Notes: a model not told the origin generated them from the sequence alone. A stretch of DNA of 37,680 nucleotides from Desulfurococcales archaeon (GCA_027067785.1 JAMOVL010000034.1:1-37680), one strand, 5' to 3'; positions 1 to 10,371 are shown, numbered from the stretch's first letter. Numbers and translations are program-made.

Positions 1-1
1 G

Positions 2-1285
2 GGTGTTGAAGCTGAGATAACTCTTCAGGGAAGCATAGCTCATGACACATGGCTTAGCGGAGAAAGGGATATGGATGTATTTGTCCTATTCCCCAAGACA
101 TGGAGCACTGAAGAGCTGAAAACTAGGGGTTTCAAGATATTATTGGAAGCGGCTGAAAAACTAGGTAGTTATATGATCAGATATGCCGAGCACCCATATG
201 TTAGAGTCGTTATCGATGATGTCGAAGCTGATCTTGTCCCTGCGTTCAAACTAGACGATCCATCGGAGATCAGGACGGCCGTGGATAGAACTCCCTTTCA
301 CACCAAGTATATACAGGAAAACCTGCGAGAAGAGCTAAGAGATCATGTTAGGCTGTTGAAGAAATTCCTGAAAAGCATAGGTGTTTACGGGGCCGAGATA
401 AAGACTAGGGGTTTCTCAGGCTATTTGTGCGAGCTCCTCATAATAGCTTATGATGGATTCAAAGATCTATTAAAGAAAGCAAGGCACTGGAAACCACCTG
501 TTAAGGTCTCTACACTTAGAGAAGAGCGAGGCCTCGATAGGATCTTTAAAGAGCTTGCAAGAAGATATCCTGACAGCTACATGTATGTGCCCGACCCCGT
601 TGATCCGAGGAGAAATGTTGCAGCTGCTGTTTCTCTGAAAAGCATAATAACATTAAAGATCGCAAGCTTCTGCTATACTATTAATCCCCGTATCGAGTAT
701 TTCTTCCCGCCTAGACAGAGGGAAATAAGTAAGGACGAGATCCGTGATATGATTAAGAGGAGATGTATAATCCTAGTAATGCTACCTGTAAGAGAAGCCC
801 TAGCTCCAGATATTCTTTGGGGGGAGATCCAGAGAATAGCTGATAGAGCATATAAGTTACTGAGGAACTTTGACTTCACACCTATTGATTGGAGCGTATG
901 GACTGATGAAAGAGAAATAGCGGTAATAGCCCTCGAGATCGATGAGTGCTCCAAGCCCTATCCACGCCTGTACTATGGGCCTTCCCCATATAGCCTTAGA
1001 CGCGTTCATAGTTTCATTAAATCTCACGTTATGAGAGGAAGTTTTGGGCCGTGGATAAATGAGCGGGGAGAACTAATGGCTTTATCGGGTAGGAAATATC
1101 CAGATGCTAAGAAATTACTCATAGAGCGTGCAAACGAGTATATAGTTACACCGCACTTCAGGGGCTTAATGCCACGTGTTGAGGCTCTAAACGAGTGCAT
1201 CAATAAGCTCAAGGAGGATATGATGGAATGGATAATATCATTTGTGAAGAAGAGGCCTTATTGGATGGACTACTGCATAGACTAG
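2..1285 (+). CDS. cca: CCA-adding enzyme (archaeal class I tRNA nucleotidyltransferase), 5'-truncated by window edge
   Basis: Frame stays open to the window start (GVEAEITLQGSIAHDTWLSGERDMDVFVLFPK), matching the GS...DTWL...DxD nucleotidyltransferase motif; the listed ATG at 71 is internal. Confidence 0.9.
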   Translation, partial: GVEAEITLQGSIAHDTWLSGERDMDVFVLFPKTWSTEELKTRGFKILLEAAEKLGSYMIRYAEHPYVRVVIDDVEADLVPAFKLDDPSEIRTAVDRTPFHTKYIQENLREELRDHVRLLKKFLKSIGVYGAEIKTRGFSGYLCELLIIAYDGFKDLLKKARHWKPPVKVSTLREERGLDRIFKELARRYPDSYMYVPDPVDPRRNVAAAVSLKSIITLKIASFCYTINPRIEYFFPPRQREISKDEIRDMIKRRCIILVMLPVREALAPDILWGEIQRIADRAYKLLRNFDFTPIDWSVWTDEREIAVIALEIDECSKPYPRLYYGPSPYSLRRVHSFIKSHVMRGSFGPWINERGELMALSGRKYPDAKKLLIERANEYIVTPHFRGLMPRVEALNECINKLKEDMMEWIISFVKKRPYWMDYCID

Positions 1286-2040
1286 ACCCTACGGACCCCT
1301 TTATTTCCAGAACGATTTGTTTCCCTCTGGAAAAATGTGATGAATTAGAGGAAAGGATCAAGACTATGCGTTTCTATGGAGTAAAGGGTTTGCTAAACTA
1401 TGGTAGGGTAGTTATTGATAAAGATATACGTGTAATCGGCAAGGGTTATTCATCTATCGTTGTGCTCTCCTGTATGGATGATAACTATAAACCTATTGTT
1501 CTTAAGATTAGAAGGCTTGACAGTAGGAGGAAAAGCCTAGAATACGAGGGAATTATACTTGACTACTTGACACCCTCCAATTATACACCAGCACTTTATT
1601 TCTGGTCGAAAGACTTCATTGCTATGGAATACGTTACGGGTCTGAGCTTGGAGAAATATATTGAACAAACAATAACCTCGAATAAAGCCTCATTACTCAG
1701 AATGCTTGTCAGAATTATATCGTCATCTTACTTCTTCGACCTCATAGGCATAGATCACACAGAGCTTAACAGGCCTTACGGACATGTATTAGTGACGAGA
1801 AAAAATTACCCAGTCTATCTTGATTGGGAGAGCGCGAAGATAAGGCGTAAACCTCATAATTTAACGATGATAGCCTCCTATTTGTTCATAAGATCAAGGC
1901 ACAGCGAGAAAATACTTGAACTACTAAACATAGAAAAAGAAACTATTATACCTCATCTACGTATGTACAAATATAATCCGACAAAAGAATATCTCTGGCT
2001 CATTAAACTAGTGTGGGGAGCCTATCAGAGACTGGTATGA
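1228..2040 (+). CDS. RIO/Ser-Thr kinase-like protein
   Basis: GKGYSSIVVL (P-loop-like), VLKIRR (Lys), AMEYVTGLSLEKYI hinge, VYLDWESAK (DxD/DFG-like). Overlaps the cca 3' end by 58 nt. Confidence 0.7.
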   Translation: MDNIICEEEALLDGLLHRLDPTDPFISRTICFPLEKCDELEERIKTMRFYGVKGLLNYGRVVIDKDIRVIGKGYSSIVVLSCMDDNYKPIVLKIRRLDSRRKSLEYEGIILDYLTPSNYTPALYFWSKDFIAMEYVTGLSLEKYIEQTITSNKASLLRMLVRIISSSYFFDLIGIDHTELNRPYGHVLVTRKNYPVYLDWESAKIRRKPHNLTMIASYLFIRSRHSEKILELLNIEKETIIPHLRMYKYNPTKEYLWLIKLVWGAYQRLV

Positions 2041-2293
2041 TATTCTCCTGCGCAGTTCCCATGATGCGCTGATTTATAATCGTCTCCAGGATAGATGGTT
2101 CCCTCTTTCTCGCGATACTTATCTTGATATCTTTCAAGCTAGGCCTGCGTAGGTCGTGTTTACACCTAGGACAGATGCCTCCATGTGCATTGATTACCTC
2201 GCTAGGACTGGGTAGGCCGAAATAGTCCTGACCGACCTTGTTAAATTCCCATAAAACGTATCCACAGTGACGACAAACATATTTAACCGGCAT
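2003..2293 (-). CDS. Small zinc-ribbon protein
   Basis: Two CxxC pairs (CRHCGYVLWEF...CPRCKHDL). Confidence 0.65.
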   Translation of the reverse strand: MPVKYVCRHCGYVLWEFNKVGQDYFGLPSPSEVINAHGGICPRCKHDLRRPSLKDIKISIARKREPSILETIINQRIMGTAQENIIPVSDRLPTLV

Positions 2294-2322
2294 GAGTGTT
2301 TCACCAGGTTAGTCTTTATAGT

Positions 2323-2452
2323 GGTATTACCGTACTTAGATAGACCTACTAGTAATACCTTAATCAGTTATTTAAAAATATCATGGAGTAGTATTACTGT
2401 GGGTATTATCAAAATGTAAAACCTTGTTTAAACAGGTATTACAAGTATTACT
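2323..2452. promoter_or_regulatory. Cluster of six RGTAWTAYN operator-like 9-mers
   Basis: GGTATTACC 2323, AGTAATACC 2351, AGTATTACT 2390, GGTATTATC 2402, GGTATTACA 2435, AGTATTACT 2444 within a 130-bp AT-rich intergenic region. Confidence 0.5.
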
Positions 2453-2584
2453 AGAGGAAAGACTTATATATGGACACTCCTAGCCGAAACTTTCGATTTA
2501 AAAGAAACTGCTATTCAGAATATCCTAGTCGGCCTAATACCTATAAACCCCCTATCTATGTCTATATTATTTCACGGGTACTGA

Positions 2585-2694
2585 GGGGCCGTAGTCTAGC
2601 TTGGCTAGGATGCCGGCCTGGGGGGACACCCCGCCTAGCCAAGCCTGGTGTCACAGAGCGCCGGTGATCCCGGGTTCAAATCCCGGCGGCCCCA
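2585..2694 (+). tRNA. tRNA-Pro (GGG) with a 35-nt intron at 37/38
   Basis: Acceptor GGGGCCG/CGGCCCC, T-arm CCGGGTTCAAATCCCGG, anticodon stem CCGGC/GCCGG. Removing 2624-2658 gives loop CTGGGGC. Confidence 0.85.
2624..2658 (+). other. tRNA-Pro intron (bulge-helix-bulge type)
   Basis: Inner helix GACACC/GGTGTC, 3-nt bulges GGG and AGC with cuts after the second nt, short central helix CTG/CAG. Confidence 0.75.
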
Positions 2695-2901
2695 TTAATT
2701 CTTCGGGATACCTTTAAAAGGATCAATAACAAACAGCTATAGGTAGGGGTTAGGATTATTTACCCTTTTTTAGGATCACTTAAATTATTGAGAAGGAGAA
2801 CATTAGCTCTGTAGACATATTCAGAGATATATTTAATAACGTTGAAATACTATATGCATCTAGTTATATATGTCGCAAAGGAAACTCTTGGGTGAAAAGG
2901 C

Positions 2902-3294
2902 ATGGTAAAAATCAAGGAACTACTCGAACTCGTAAAAGACATGAAGTGTTTCGACGAGCTAGAAAAGTTCTATCAGGACAAGCTAGACCAGGAGATCAAA
3001 GTACCCAGTGACGAGGAGCTAAAGAAGTATCTCGACATCATCGAAGTACTCGCCAACCCGTTGAGGCTAAAGATACTAGCACTGATCAGCCAGCAGGAGC
3101 TACCAGTATGTATGCTGACAAAGATCACTGGTAAGGAACAGAGCCTAATATCCCACCACCTATCACTACTGAGAGAACGCGGCCTCGCACAGGTTAGAGT
3201 AGCAGGGAAGTTCAGGTATTACAAGTTCGTAGGGCCGAAGTGGGTGAAGCAGCTACTAGATCTAATCGTTCACGGAAAAGAGTTCTGCGAGTAA
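2902..3294 (+). CDS. ArsR-family winged-helix transcriptional regulator
   Basis: ANPLRLKILALIS...LTKITGKEQSLISHHLSLLRERGLAQVRVAGKFRYYKF. Confidence 0.85.
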   Translation: MVKIKELLELVKDMKCFDELEKFYQDKLDQEIKVPSDEELKKYLDIIEVLANPLRLKILALISQQELPVCMLTKITGKEQSLISHHLSLLRERGLAQVRVAGKFRYYKFVGPKWVKQLLDLIVHGKEFCE

Positions 3295-3430
3295 AAACAT
3301 AATCTTTTTACTTTTTTATCACCGTAGTGCAGGGTTCTAGGAGTGCGTATTTAGTATTAGGTTAGACTAGACAAAACTATACTATAAATTAATCATCTTA
3401 CGTTGCTTAGCCTAATGGTTGTTAAAAGCA

Positions 3431-3715
3431 TTACTGGGCTTCACTCGTCTCTTTTTCTCTTCTCTCTATCCATCCAGCCCTGTACTTCCACAGGGTTGGC
3501 GGTGTCCATATGATCCATGCGGGTATCTTCTTTATTAGCTCGTATGCTTCGTCCCAGCCTTCGAGACCTAGTTTCTCGGCTAGCTCGTCGAGGCCCATGG
3601 GTCTATGTAGGTATTCTCTTATTATGTTGAGTGTTTCCAGGTTTACCTCGATCTCTTTATCACCGATCCTGATCACGTATTGCGGTGCTTCAGACATCCC
3701 AGTATCATCTCCCAT
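3431..3715 (-). CDS. Conserved hypothetical protein
   Basis: 94-aa ORF with coding-like composition; no recognised family. Confidence 0.55.
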   Translation of the reverse strand: MGDDTGMSEAPQYVIRIGDKEIEVNLETLNIIREYLHRPMGLDELAEKLGLEGWDEAYELIKKIPAWIIWTPPTLWKYRAGWIERREKETSEAQ

Positions 3716-3846
3716 AGTTATTTTATCCTGGTCGTTCTGGTAAGGTTTATGAGTATGGGGATTTTTAATCTTATGTAGCCGATGAAGAGGCGTTCCAGCC
3801 CTGATCTATGAGGATAAACCTTTCGCCCCACCGAGGCTCCTAGGTA

Positions 3847-6800
3847 TTATTTTATCTTCGCGATCACACCTGGTTTCGGCTCATAGATGGTGCCTTCTCT
3901 CTTCAACTTCCTGAGCATCTCATTGGTAAAGTCTCTAGCGAACCCCTTATCCATAGCTTTCCTCACAAGCTCCTTGTACTCGATCTCATCGGTCTCCTCA
4001 AATATCTCATCGATAAACCTTATGAAGGCCTTCATACGCTCCTGTTTGCTTCTCGGCGTACCTACCATTATCGTATCTATATCTATCCTACCAGTCTCAA
4101 CATCTATTCCAGCCCGCTGGAGACTATAGTACATGAGCCTGACAGCTTCTTCAGCATCCTCTATAGTCACCTTATTCTTCAACGCCATCTTCGCATGGGC
4201 TTCGCTAAGTCTAACGAGGGCCTCAAGCTGCCTAGCAGTAATAGCTATCGGTGCCTCCTCCGAGACGCCGCTGGCCCGTCTCATCGAAACAAAGAATTCT
4301 TCGAGAAGATGAACAGCTTCCTGTGTCAGCTGGGGCCTGATATATCTCCTCGCATAGCTGATGTATTTCTTCAAAAGCTGCGGCTCTATCATAGGCTTTG
4401 CCTTCTCTACATTGCCGTGAACAGCTAGTATGTGGCGTGCAAGCATCCTATCTCGTTTCTCGTGAGGTATATCCTGTATTATGAATATAAGGTCAAATCT
4501 AGACAGTATAGGCGGAGGAAGATCTATGTTTTGCCCAATAGATTGTTTCGGATCATACCTTCCAAACTTAGGGTTACCAGCTGCAAGCACAGATGCTCTC
4601 GCATTAAGCCTAGCGACTATTCCTGCCTTCGCAATACTAATAGTATTATGCAGCACAAGGCCATGTGATACAAAGAGATGATAAGGCTCTACAGTGACAT
4701 CATACACCCATTCAACATCATTATTCTCGACAATCTCTTTACCAACAATGATCCTGGGTATATTAGGTTCTCCCATCCTTTTCTCGAAATCCAGAAGTAC
4801 TTGTCTAAGCTTATTCAGAGAATCACCTATCTCGGCGAAGAATTTATGTATGTCTCGACCAGCGGTCAGCATTAATATTAAGGAGTAATGCTCAACCGAA
4901 ACACTGTCAAGACCACCAGCAGTACCTATAAGGTCGCTGAGTATGTCTGACACCATAGACTCCATAATCTCCTCCGTAATCTCCCCGAGAATTATTCTCT
5001 CAAACAATTCTTCCCCAACTAGTTCTCTAAGACCACCTGCAACCGCATACGCTATCTCTAACCACGAATCAGGATAGTCTTTAAGCTTCTCCATAGACCT
5101 CTGTATACGCTGACATGTTCTTTCATCTGTAATGTATTCAAGCAGTTTTTCAAGGCTTTTTGGACCCGATATAATTAGCTCTCCGTTATTAATGAAACTA
5201 TTTATTCCAAGTCTCCAGAGCATTTCCTGAACTACGAGAGCAGCTCTGGGTTCAAGTTTTAGAGATACCATATAGTTGTGACCACCTGTTTCTCTAGAGA
5301 AGAGAAGTGTAAGAACCCTGCTGATAACATCTTTGGATGATACGATTTCATTTATGAAGCCATTCTCGATTTGACCATTAGCACCGATTATGTCATAATT
5401 CCTTAACACCTCGTATTCGTTCGACGAGATCTCTCCCACCAACACTCTATAAACAAGTTCAGACGCTCCCTCCAATCCATACTTCTCGATAAGCTTCTCT
5501 AAACGTGCGCTATATGCAGCTAGAACAGGGTATCTCTTGACTCCAAGAACAATCATATTCGGCTTTACATCTTCGGCTGGAATGACAGAGATTTTTCCTT
5601 CGAGAAACACTACTACGGGATGCTCGGGGGTTACGAGTATTTCACGCCCATTACTAAACCTTAGCTTTACAAACCTGTTCGGAGCCCTATGTCTGCTGAC
5701 TCTATCGGCTTTAACAATGAGCGGTCTACGACTATACAGATCGTATCCTATCAGGAAAACATCATCGGTGAATAGTATCTCTGTTTCTTCTCCACGCAGT
5801 ATCTTCTCATTATTCTCCGCCATAAGAGAATCCACGTATTCACCAATACTTACTAGGCGGCCATCCGCAAGCATAATTTTAAAGCTGGGATGATAGCTCT
5901 GCTGCTCGAGCGCCTCGTGAATAGCGCTTCGATCCTCCTCCCTCATCTTATCGATCTCATCTATTGCTGCGAGGCCACCGTCAGCGAGCACGAGAGCACC
6001 AGCTTCAAGATACCATTCTCCCGTATGTTTATCACGTAGAACGCTAGCGGTGAGACCTGCTGCTGATGAGCCTTTTCCACTAGTATATATTCCTCTAGGA
6101 GCTAGACGGGCAGCATATTGGAGCATCTGTGACTTAGCTGTACCGGGATCACCGACGAGCAGTACGTGGATGTCTCCACGTATCCTCGTACCGTCCGGGA
6201 GGATCTTAGGGACTCCGCCGAACAATTGTAGTGCTATTGCCTCCTTTATGTTCCAATGCCCATAGATTGACGGCGCTATGCTGGCAATTATCTTCTCTCT
6301 TATCCACGGGTCTCGTGCCATCTCCCTGATCTTCTCCTCGTCCTCACGGGTGATCTCTATTTCCTCTAGAATTTTCTGCTGTACATCAACATAGTTGGCC
6401 TCAATATAGAATGAGAACACGGCTTTACTGCCAGCTTTCTGCATGGACGCTGTAGGCATTACTCTTAATATACCAGTTATCGTTATCCTGTCTCCAGGCC
6501 TCGCTATATCGACAAGATCGCCTGTTAGAACAACCTCAATACTTCTCGGTATCTGTCCAGGCGGGATCTCTTCCGGTTTCTCCTGAACAACTATTTTCTG
6601 CCAGTCAATGAACTTCGACTTATCAGGGAGGAGCTGAAACTTGCCTCCTCTACCACATATAGGGCATATAGCTGGCTTCTCGATTCTCTCTCCCATCTCC
6701 CCGAATTCCGGGTAATCGAATTCAGCACCACACTCAGGGTCTAGATGCTTATACCTCGCCTTGACAAGCTTTGCCTCTACCCTCGTGAGCCTTGTCAATA

Positions 6801-7194
6801 TACCTTCAATAGCGATCATCTTACCTATGTATTCGCTGGTGAGCTCTCTCACCCTTATTATCCTAGACAGGTTTCTGAATCTAGGATAGAACTTCTCCAC
6901 TGCTTGAGCATAGTCGGGGTTTTCCTTGAGAAGCAATTCCTTTATAGCACGGCTAGCAGCGTCGAGCGCTATCTCCGGGTTATCCTCAATTATGTGTGCG
7001 AGTTTTCGATCGAATAATGTTATATCATCAAAATCTATGACAAGGCTCTTCTGCCCCATTAACGCCATCTGGGATAATCGTTCACGGTATTTGAAACTCC
7101 TCGTCCTACGATCCATGTATTCCCATAGAAATCTCTTAAACCTAGTCACAAGATCGTCGAGCTCTTGGGTCTGTGTCTCGACATCAAAACTCAT
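3847..7194 (-). CDS. mcm: Replicative minichromosome maintenance helicase MCM, interrupted by an intein
   Basis: Walker A GDPGTAKSQ, Walker B AAIDEIDKM, zinc finger CPIC, GNPKFGRYDP, LSRFDLIFI; extein is 697 aa after intein removal. Confidence 0.97.
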   Translation of the reverse strand: MSFDVETQTQELDDLVTRFKRFLWEYMDRRTRSFKYRERLSQMALMGQKSLVIDFDDITLFDRKLAHIIEDNPEIALDAASRAIKELLLKENPDYAQAVEKFYPRFRNLSRIIRVRELTSEYIGKMIAIEGILTRLTRVEAKLVKARYKHLDPECGAEFDYPEFGEMGERIEKPAICPICGRGGKFQLLPDKSKFIDWQKIVVQEKPEEIPPGQIPRSIEVVLTGDLVDIARPGDRITITGILRVMPTASMQKAGSKAVFSFYIEANYVDVQQKILEEIEITREDEEKIREMARDPWIREKIIASIAPSIYGHWNIKEAIALQLFGGVPKILPDGTRIRGDIHVLLVGDPGTAKSQMLQYAARLAPRGIYTSGKGSSAAGLTASVLRDKHTGEWYLEAGALVLADGGLAAIDEIDKMREEDRSAIHEALEQQSYHPSFKIMLADGRLVSIGEYVDSLMAENNEKILRGEETEILFTDDVFLIGYDLYSRRPLIVKADRVSRHRAPNRFVKLRFSNGREILVTPEHPVVVFLEGKISVIPAEDVKPNMIVLGVKRYPVLAAYSARLEKLIEKYGLEGASELVYRVLVGEISSNEYEVLRNYDIIGANGQIENGFINEIVSSKDVISRVLTLLFSRETGGHNYMVSLKLEPRAALVVQEMLWRLGINSFINNGELIISGPKSLEKLLEYITDERTCQRIQRSMEKLKDYPDSWLEIAYAVAGGLRELVGEELFERIILGEITEEIMESMVSDILSDLIGTAGGLDSVSVEHYSLILMLTAGRDIHKFFAEIGDSLNKLRQVLLDFEKRMGEPNIPRIIVGKEIVENNDVEWVYDVTVEPYHLFVSHGLVLHNTISIAKAGIVARLNARASVLAAGNPKFGRYDPKQSIGQNIDLPPPILSRFDLIFIIQDIPHEKRDRMLARHILAVHGNVEKAKPMIEPQLLKKYISYARRYIRPQLTQEAVHLLEEFFVSMRRASGVSEEAPIAITARQLEALVRLSEAHAKMALKNKVTIEDAEEAVRLMYYSLQRAGIDVETGRIDIDTIMVGTPRSKQERMKAFIRFIDEIFEETDEIEYKELVRKAMDKGFARDFTNEMLRKLKREGTIYEPKPGVIAKIK
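4645..5898 (-). other. MCM intein, 418 aa, degenerate LAGLIDADG-type
   Basis: Extein junction EALEQQ^SYHPSFKIM...VLHN^TISIAKAG; splicing blocks GREILVTPEHPVVVF and VYDVTVEPYHLFVSHGLVLHN. Confidence 0.93.
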
Positions 7195-7217
7195 ATAGAA
7201 TTACACCATCCACGAAA

Positions 7218-7802
7218 CTATATCCTTTCTATTCCGAGCTCTGATACCCAGGTCATCAATGAATCTCTAAGGATCCTGTATAATAGTTTCTCCTCCATGC
7301 TCATCTTATCCAGGAAATCCTGTGAAACCTCGATCATCATCAGTGTGTTTATGATTTTCCTAAGCCTTATACGCCCTATAGTGTAAAGTAAATCAATATA
7401 CTTCTTAAGATCGTCTAGGAGATTAATATCCTGGCGCTCCTGAAGACTTTTCTTAATGTTCTCGATCTCCTCCCTAACAAGCATGTAGAAATGAGGTGGA
7501 AGCTTAACGAGCTGAGGTTTCTTCAGAGTAGCTTCTTCGTTGTAGGCTATCTTAGATAGTTTTTCAAGATCAATGTTTTCCTCTTTTATCTTAACAACAC
7601 CTTCTTTCTCAAGTATTTTAGCTATCCATCTCGGAAGAGTGTATTCGGATCCTTTAGAAAGATCTATGAATCCTTCATTGGTGAAAATACGGGAAATATC
7701 GTTTAGAATCTCGATTTTTACCTCTTCTTCCTCATAATCTCTTCTCAGTATATCTAGTGAACGATTAACTATAAGCGCTGACAATGATTCCTGCAAAACC
7801 AT
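7218..7802 (-). CDS. GINS complex subunit
   Basis: GINS-like helical N-terminus and C-terminal domain; adjacent to MCM and divergent from RFC. Confidence 0.65.
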   Translation of the reverse strand: MVLQESLSALIVNRSLDILRRDYEEEEVKIEILNDISRIFTNEGFIDLSKGSEYTLPRWIAKILEKEGVVKIKEENIDLEKLSKIAYNEEATLKKPQLVKLPPHFYMLVREEIENIKKSLQERQDINLLDDLKKYIDLLYTIGRIRLRKIINTLMMIEVSQDFLDKMSMEEKLLYRILRDSLMTWVSELGIERI

Positions 7803-7905
7803 GCCCGCCCCATAACCTGTATTCCCAGTATTTTGAAATAACTATTAAGTAAGACCCCATATAACATTATTTTGAGACACTCAATACTGACAAGGTGCGT
7901 CATTT

Positions 7906-8892
7906 ATGAGTTCAAGCAAGGTTCTCGCAGAACTATTATGGGCTGAGAAGTATAGACCACGCTCGCTGGACGAGATCGTTAACCAGGAAGAGATAGTGTC
8001 TAGGCTCAAGAAATTCGTACAGGAAAAGAACATGCCACACCTACTATTCGCAGGCCCGCCGGGCACAGGAAAAACTACTGCTGCACACTGTCTAGCCCAT
8101 GACCTCTACGGCGAGAACTATAGGCAGTACATGCTAGAACTTAACGCTAGCGATGAGAGAGGAATTGATGTTATTAGAAGCAAGGTAAAAGAGTTCGCAA
8201 GGACAAGGATCCCTGGAAACATTCCGTTCAAGATAGTATTGTTGGACGAAGCCGATAACATGACTTCCGACGCTCAGCAGGCCCTCCGTAGACTAATGGA
8301 GATGTACACCGCCACTACCAGGTTCATACTGATCGCCAACTATCCGAGCAAGATCATAGAGCCTATCCAGAGCAGATGTGCTGTCTTCAGATTCACACCT
8401 CTGAAGAAAGAAGATGTTATAGCGAGGCTGAAATGGATAGCTGAGCAGGAGAAAGTAGAGTATGATATCGAGGCCCTCGAAGCAATATATGAGCTCAGCG
8501 AAGGAGATATGAGGAGAGCAATAAACATACTGCAGGCAGCAGCCGCGATCGGCAAGGTAACCGTCGACGCCGTATATAAGGTTGTAGGGCTAGCACATCC
8601 CAAGGAAGTAAGGCAGATGATAAACCTTGCATTATCAGGTAATTTCACCGAGGCGAGGAACAAGCTTAGACAGTTAATGATAAATTATGGTCTAAGCGGC
8701 GTAGATGTGATCAAACAGATCCACAAGGAGATCTTTAGTCAAGAGATCAAGCTACCCGACGAGTACAGGATAATCATAGCGGATCTTGCAGGAGAAATCC
8801 AGTTCAGACTCGTCGAGGGCGCAGATGACGAGATACAGCTAAACGCGTTCCTGGCAAGACTGGCCTTCATAGGTAAGAAGCTAAAGGTGTAG
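7906..8892 (+). CDS. rfcS: Replication factor C small subunit
   Basis: EKYRPRSLDEIV, GPPGTGKTT, LLDEADNMT, SRCAVFRF. Confidence 0.97.
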   Translation: MSSSKVLAELLWAEKYRPRSLDEIVNQEEIVSRLKKFVQEKNMPHLLFAGPPGTGKTTAAHCLAHDLYGENYRQYMLELNASDERGIDVIRSKVKEFARTRIPGNIPFKIVLLDEADNMTSDAQQALRRLMEMYTATTRFILIANYPSKIIEPIQSRCAVFRFTPLKKEDVIARLKWIAEQEKVEYDIEALEAIYELSEGDMRRAINILQAAAAIGKVTVDAVYKVVGLAHPKEVRQMINLALSGNFTEARNKLRQLMINYGLSGVDVIKQIHKEIFSQEIKLPDEYRIIIADLAGEIQFRLVEGADDEIQLNAFLARLAFIGKKLKV

Positions 8893-8900
8893 CCTAGGCC

Positions 8901-10172
8901 TTGACTAGACGACTTCCCTGGATCATCAAGTACAGGCCGAAAAGAGTCGCGGATGTAATAAATCAGGAGCAGGCGAAAAAGACTTTCCTACAATGGCTAG
9001 AATCATGGTTAAAGGGTAAGCCCTCTAAGAAAGCAGCGCTACTATATGGTCCGGCTGGATGCGGTAAAACCAGCCTTGTCGAGGCAGCGGCTAGAGAGCA
9101 CGGCCTAGAAGTCGTCGAGATGAACGCCAGCGATTTCAGGCGGAAACAAGACATCGAGAGAATAGCCAAAGTAGCTGCTACACAGAGAAGCCTGTTTGCA
9201 CGGGGCAAAATAATTCTCCTGGACGAGGTAGACGGTATAAGCGGCATGGCGGATAGGGGCGCGGTCGACGCTATACTACATTTGATCGAAACCACCAGAT
9301 ACCCTGTCGTTATGACGGCTAATAATCCATGGGACCAAAAACTCAGACCAATACGTGAAGCATCACTACTCATACCCTTCAAACGACTCACAGAACGCGA
9401 TGTAGTAATTGCACTGAAACGCATATGTTCGGCCGAAAAGATCGAGTGCGACGAGAAAGCTCTTAGAGAGATCGCTAGGCGTAGCGAGGGAGACCTGAGA
9501 AGCGCGATCAACGACTTACAAGCTATCGCTGAAGGATACGGCAAAGTAACATTAGAACTGGTAAGGATGCTGTCAACCTACAGAAACAGGCAATATGCTC
9601 CCTTCGAGGCGTTAAAGAACCTATTCAATGCAAAATACATCTTCCAGGCTAAAAACGCTGTCTCACAAGCCGATGTCGACTACGAGACAATGATGATCTG
9701 GATAAACGAGCATATACCAACATATTATGATGATCCCGAGGAGATCTGGAGAGCATACGAAGCGCTGAGCAGAGCAGACGTGTACCTAGGAAGAATAAAG
9801 AGAACAGGAAATTGGAGCCTATTGCCTTATGTGTTCGAGATGATGGGGCCGGGAGTAGCGTTTGCGAGAAAGATCTATAGATATAAGTGGAAGGCATTCA
9901 GATCACCTCAAAGACTCCAGTTATTAGCCCAGACAAAGAGAAGCAGAGAGATCAGGGAGGGAATAGCGCGAGCCCTAGCACCATCTCTATTAACAAGTAG
10001 ACGAAGGGTAAAGACAGATGTTATACCATATCTGAAGATAATATTCGAGAAAAATCCGAAATACGCTGCAAAAATAGCTATAGGTTACGGGCTAACAGAA
10101 GAGATGATACGGTGGCTAGCAGGTCCTAATGCGAGACAAGTGCTACAGTATTATAGAAAATATAAAAAGTGA
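8901..10172 (+). CDS. rfcL: Replication factor C large subunit (TTG start)
   Basis: [38 protein letters not shown]. Confidence 0.95.
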   Translation: MTRRLPWIIKYRPKRVADVINQEQAKKTFLQWLESWLKGKPSKKAALLYGPAGCGKTSLVEAAAREHGLEVVEMNASDFRRKQDIERIAKVAATQRSLFARGKIILLDEVDGISGMADRGAVDAILHLIETTRYPVVMTANNPWDQKLRPIREASLLIPFKRLTERDVVIALKRICSAEKIECDEKALREIARRSEGDLRSAINDLQAIAEGYGKVTLELVRMLSTYRNRQYAPFEALKNLFNAKYIFQAKNAVSQADVDYETMMIWINEHIPTYYDDPEEIWRAYEALSRADVYLGRIKRTGNWSLLPYVFEMMGPGVAFARKIYRYKWKAFRSPQRLQLLAQTKRSREIREGIARALAPSLLTSRRRVKTDVIPYLKIIFEKNPKYAAKIAIGYGLTEEMIRWLAGPNARQVLQYYRKYKK

Positions 10173-10179
10173 TAAACAG

Positions 10180-10371
10180 TTATTTGACTAGCCTAAACAA
10201 TCTCAGTCTACCGAAACGTCTCTCCTCAACAACGCCTTTTTCCTGGAGCTCGCGTAGCTTCTTAACAAGCACTCTATAGTGGAGACCTGTTATTCTGGCC
10301 AGCCTCGTAATATTTAGCTCACCGTATTTCTGTAGTGTATCGATAATTAGTTGTTCGCTATTGCCCCTCAT
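10180..10371 (-). CDS. Small winged-helix DNA-binding protein
   Basis: INITRLARITGLHYRVLVKKLRELQEKGVVEERRFGRLRLFRL; 4-nt ATGA-type overlap with cdc6. Confidence 0.6.
   Translation of the reverse strand: MRGNSEQLIIDTLQKYGELNITRLARITGLHYRVLVKKLRELQEKGVVEERRFGRLRLFRLVK

Noticed and set aside
2470-2667. 65-aa ORF
   Set aside because: Runs through the tRNA-Pro gene and its intron; not a credible protein.
3887-7198. Many plus-strand ORFs of 60-118 aa opposite mcm
   Set aside because: Antisense shadow ORFs of a strongly supported gene.
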